From: Candidatus Sifarchaeum marinoarchaea
GTDB taxonomy: Archaea; Asgardarchaeota; Sifarchaeia; Borrarchaeales; Borrarchaeaceae
Assembly (NCBI GenBank): GCA_016294985.1
Contig: JAECRW010000003.1
Coordinates: 1-34,561 of the forward strand
Direction of reading: 5' to 3'
DNA length: 34,561 nucleotides
The notes beneath the pieces are model-generated. The model worked only from the letters and a program-made list of their open reading frames with translations. It was not told where the DNA came from and did no database searches. Numbering within the stretch: position 1 is the stretch's first letter; every line of letters begins with the position of its first letter. A program made the translations under genes and the position numbers. Shown piece after piece: positions 33,107 through 34,561 of this stretch.

Positions 33107-33170
33107 ATATATATAAAAGTAATAGTGGATTTTCAATATACTTGAAGAGACCCCTTGAAGGGAATTCTCT
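33107..33170 (+). promoter_or_regulatory. TATA box and dyad upstream of lonB
   Basis: ATATATATAAAAG (33107-33118) is a strong TATA box. About 28-50 nt downstream, at or just after the expected transcription start, lies a dyad: AGAGA (33146-33150), CCCTTGAAGGG (33152-33162) and TCTCT (33166-33170). The remaining leader to the lonB ATG is about 100 nt. The dyad is a candidate stress-response operator. Confidence 0.5.
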
Positions 33171-33270
33171 GATAACCTTCGACAGTTTTTAATAAAGGGT
33201 ATATCTTTGCGATTCTTTATCTGTTAACCTACTTATGCATCGCATTAAATCTAGAAAGAGGTAACTTTAC

Positions 33271-34561
33271 ATGGGCGAAAGAGATGAATTTAGCGAAGAG
33301 CTTGATATTGACTTTAAGACTACAAAAGATTTACCTGTAGATAAACTATTAATCGATCAGGTAATCGGTCAAGAAAGAGGCGTTTCTGTTATTAGAAAAG
33401 CTGCAGCTAAGAAAAGAAACGTCCTTTTAATCGGTCCCCCCGGTACAGGAAAAAGCATGTTGGGAGCCGCAATGGCACAGCTTATTCCAAAAGAACAACT
33501 TGAAGATATTCTTGCTATACCAAATAGAAAAGATCCAAACACTCCGAAGATAGTCGTTGTGCCAGCGGGATCTGGGGAACAAATAATGCTCTACCACCTA
33601 CAAAGAGCTAACAAATCAAAAGGATTACGCAACTTCATCTCCATTATGCTTCCCGCAGTTATTATTATTTTAGCCTTTATGACCGGTCAGTGGTTAATGG
33701 GTATTTTCGTTGCCCTAGTCGCCTTTTTGATCATAAATCAGGTGAAGATAAGATCTGAGCAACTCGTTCCAAAGTTACTAGTGGATAATGGCAGAAAAGA
33801 ATATGCCCCATTTCTAGAAGCAACAGGTGCTCATTCTGGCGCAATGTTAGGTGACGTTCGGCACGACCCATTCCAGTCTGGAGGACTAGGAACCCCTGCA
33901 CATGAACGTGTTGAAGCAGGGTTAATTCATAAAGCGCATAAAGGAGTTCTCTTTATCGATGAAATTGCAACTCTCAAACTAAGAACTCAACATGACCTTT
34001 TATCGGCAATGCAAGAGAAAAGGTTCCAAATAACAGGCCAGAGCGAATTAAGTAGTGGTGCCATGGTTCGAACAGAGCCAGTACCCTGCGACTTCATTCT
34101 CATAGCAGCAGGCAATTTAGATACCGTCCAGAAAATGCACCCCGCTCTGCGATCAAGAATTCGAGGGTATGGTTATGAAGTGTACATCAACGAAACAATC
34201 CCAGACACCCCAGAGAATAGACGAAAATATGTGCAGTTCGTGGCTCAGGAAGTAAAAAAAGATGGAAAGATTCCACACTTCACTAAAGAGGCAGTTATCG
34301 AAATCATCCGCGAGGGAAGAAGAAGAGCCGGGAGAAAAGGTCATTTAACGTTAATGTTAAGAGATCTTGGCGGTTTAATCAGGGCTGCAGGAGATCTTGC
34401 GAGTGAACAAGGCGCTATACATGTTACTGCGGTACATATTATTAATGCGAAAAAATTGGCCCGAAGCTTAGAACAACAAATCGGTGATAAATATATCGAA
34501 CGAAAACGAGAATATGAGGTTATTCGAGTAACAGGGAAAGTTGTCGGACGAGTTAATGGGC
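33271..34561 (+). CDS. lonB: ATP-dependent protease LonB, membrane-anchored (3' end outside window)
   Basis: This is the archaeal Lon protease, a hexameric AAA+ machine held on the inner face of the membrane. The first 430 residues are present. Walker A GPPGTGKS and Walker B GVLFIDEI are intact. Between them lie two adjoining membrane segments (ISIMLPAVIIILAFMTG and WLMGIFVALVAFLII), the hallmark of archaeal LonB. The arginine-bearing block MHPALRSRIRGYG follows. The C-terminal Ser-Lys protease domain lies beyond the window edge. The ATG at 33271 follows AAAGAGG. Expression is probably controlled by the TATA box and dyad in the upstream 250 nt. Confidence 0.96.
   Translation, partial: MGERDEFSEELDIDFKTTKDLPVDKLLIDQVIGQERGVSVIRKAAAKKRNVLLIGPPGTGKSMLGAAMAQLIPKEQLEDILAIPNRKDPNTPKIVVVPAGSGEQIMLYHLQRANKSKGLRNFISIMLPAVIIILAFMTGQWLMGIFVALVAFLIINQVKIRSEQLVPKLLVDNGRKEYAPFLEATGAHSGAMLGDVRHDPFQSGGLGTPAHERVEAGLIHKAHKGVLFIDEIATLKLRTQHDLLSAMQEKRFQITGQSELSSGAMVRTEPVPCDFILIAAGNLDTVQKMHPALRSRIRGYGYEVYINETIPDTPENRRKYVQFVAQEVKKDGKIPHFTKEAVIEIIREGRRRAGRKGHLTLMLRDLGGLIRAAGDLASEQGAIHVTAVHIINAKKLARSLEQQIGDKYIERKREYEVIRVTGKVVGRVNG

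Overview
The window is archaeal chromosomal DNA, AT-rich, with archaeal-type gene order and Shine-Dalgarno/TATA signals. A core information-processing operon (split RNA polymerase A subunit, L30e, NusA, S12, S7, EF-1A, S10) fills the first 9.2 kb. EF-1A carries the longer 'eocyte-type' insertion (GEFEAGIGKGGQTVEH, about residues 122-137) seen in TACK/Asgard archaea and eukaryotes. A corrinoid methyltransferase region without methyl-coenzyme M reductase genes, and a tRNA with several non-canonical introns, also fit the TACK side. A Bathyarchaeia-like organism is my best guess, but this is inference.

Layout. 1-9241 (+): 3' part of rpoB, then rpoA1, rpoA2, rpl30e, nusA, rps12, rps7, tuf/EF-1A, rps10. 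9374-9539 (-): a tRNA-Arg(GCG) gene that I reconstruct with three separate introns. 9599-13901: two divergent corrinoid methyl-transfer gene pairs (a zinc-site MtaA/MtbA-like methyltransferase plus corrinoid protein on the minus strand; a second corrinoid protein plus a UroD-fold protein lacking the zinc ligands on the plus strand), followed by an ATC-hydrolase/V4R-like small protein. 13975-18711: catabolic or accessory enzymes (D-2-hydroxyacid dehydrogenase, M20 peptidase, Gfo/Idh/MocA oxidoreductase, DUF362). 18747-23737: DUF166 protein, a tiny zinc ribbon, a 717-residue coiled-coil protein of unknown role and, divergent from it, a membrane-anchored protein ending in a zinc ribbon plus a RING/PHD-like zinc module. 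23848-26894: 4-oxalocrotonate tautomerase, class V aminotransferase, a multi-HTH regulator and an Lrp/AsnC regulator. 26929-30319: truA, mobB (with C-terminal Fe-S motif), pyrI and, divergently, pyrB. 30365-34561: a DUF2070 membrane protein, a ZPR1-type zinc protein and the 5' part of membrane-anchored lonB.

The most notable observations are: (i) the tRNA-Arg gene, where three bulge-helix-bulge motifs, each cut at the usual place, give a complete cloverleaf of 78 nt including CCA; (ii) three genes (rpoA2, the tautomerase, pyrI) whose best start codon is AUA, supported by Shine-Dalgarno spacing and, in two cases, by required N-terminal residues; and (iii) the RING/PHD-like membrane protein beside the large coiled-coil protein. 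The two corrinoid operons share a short intergenic region with a perfect dyad next to a TATA box, which suggests joint control. No CRISPR array, insertion sequence or rRNA was seen.
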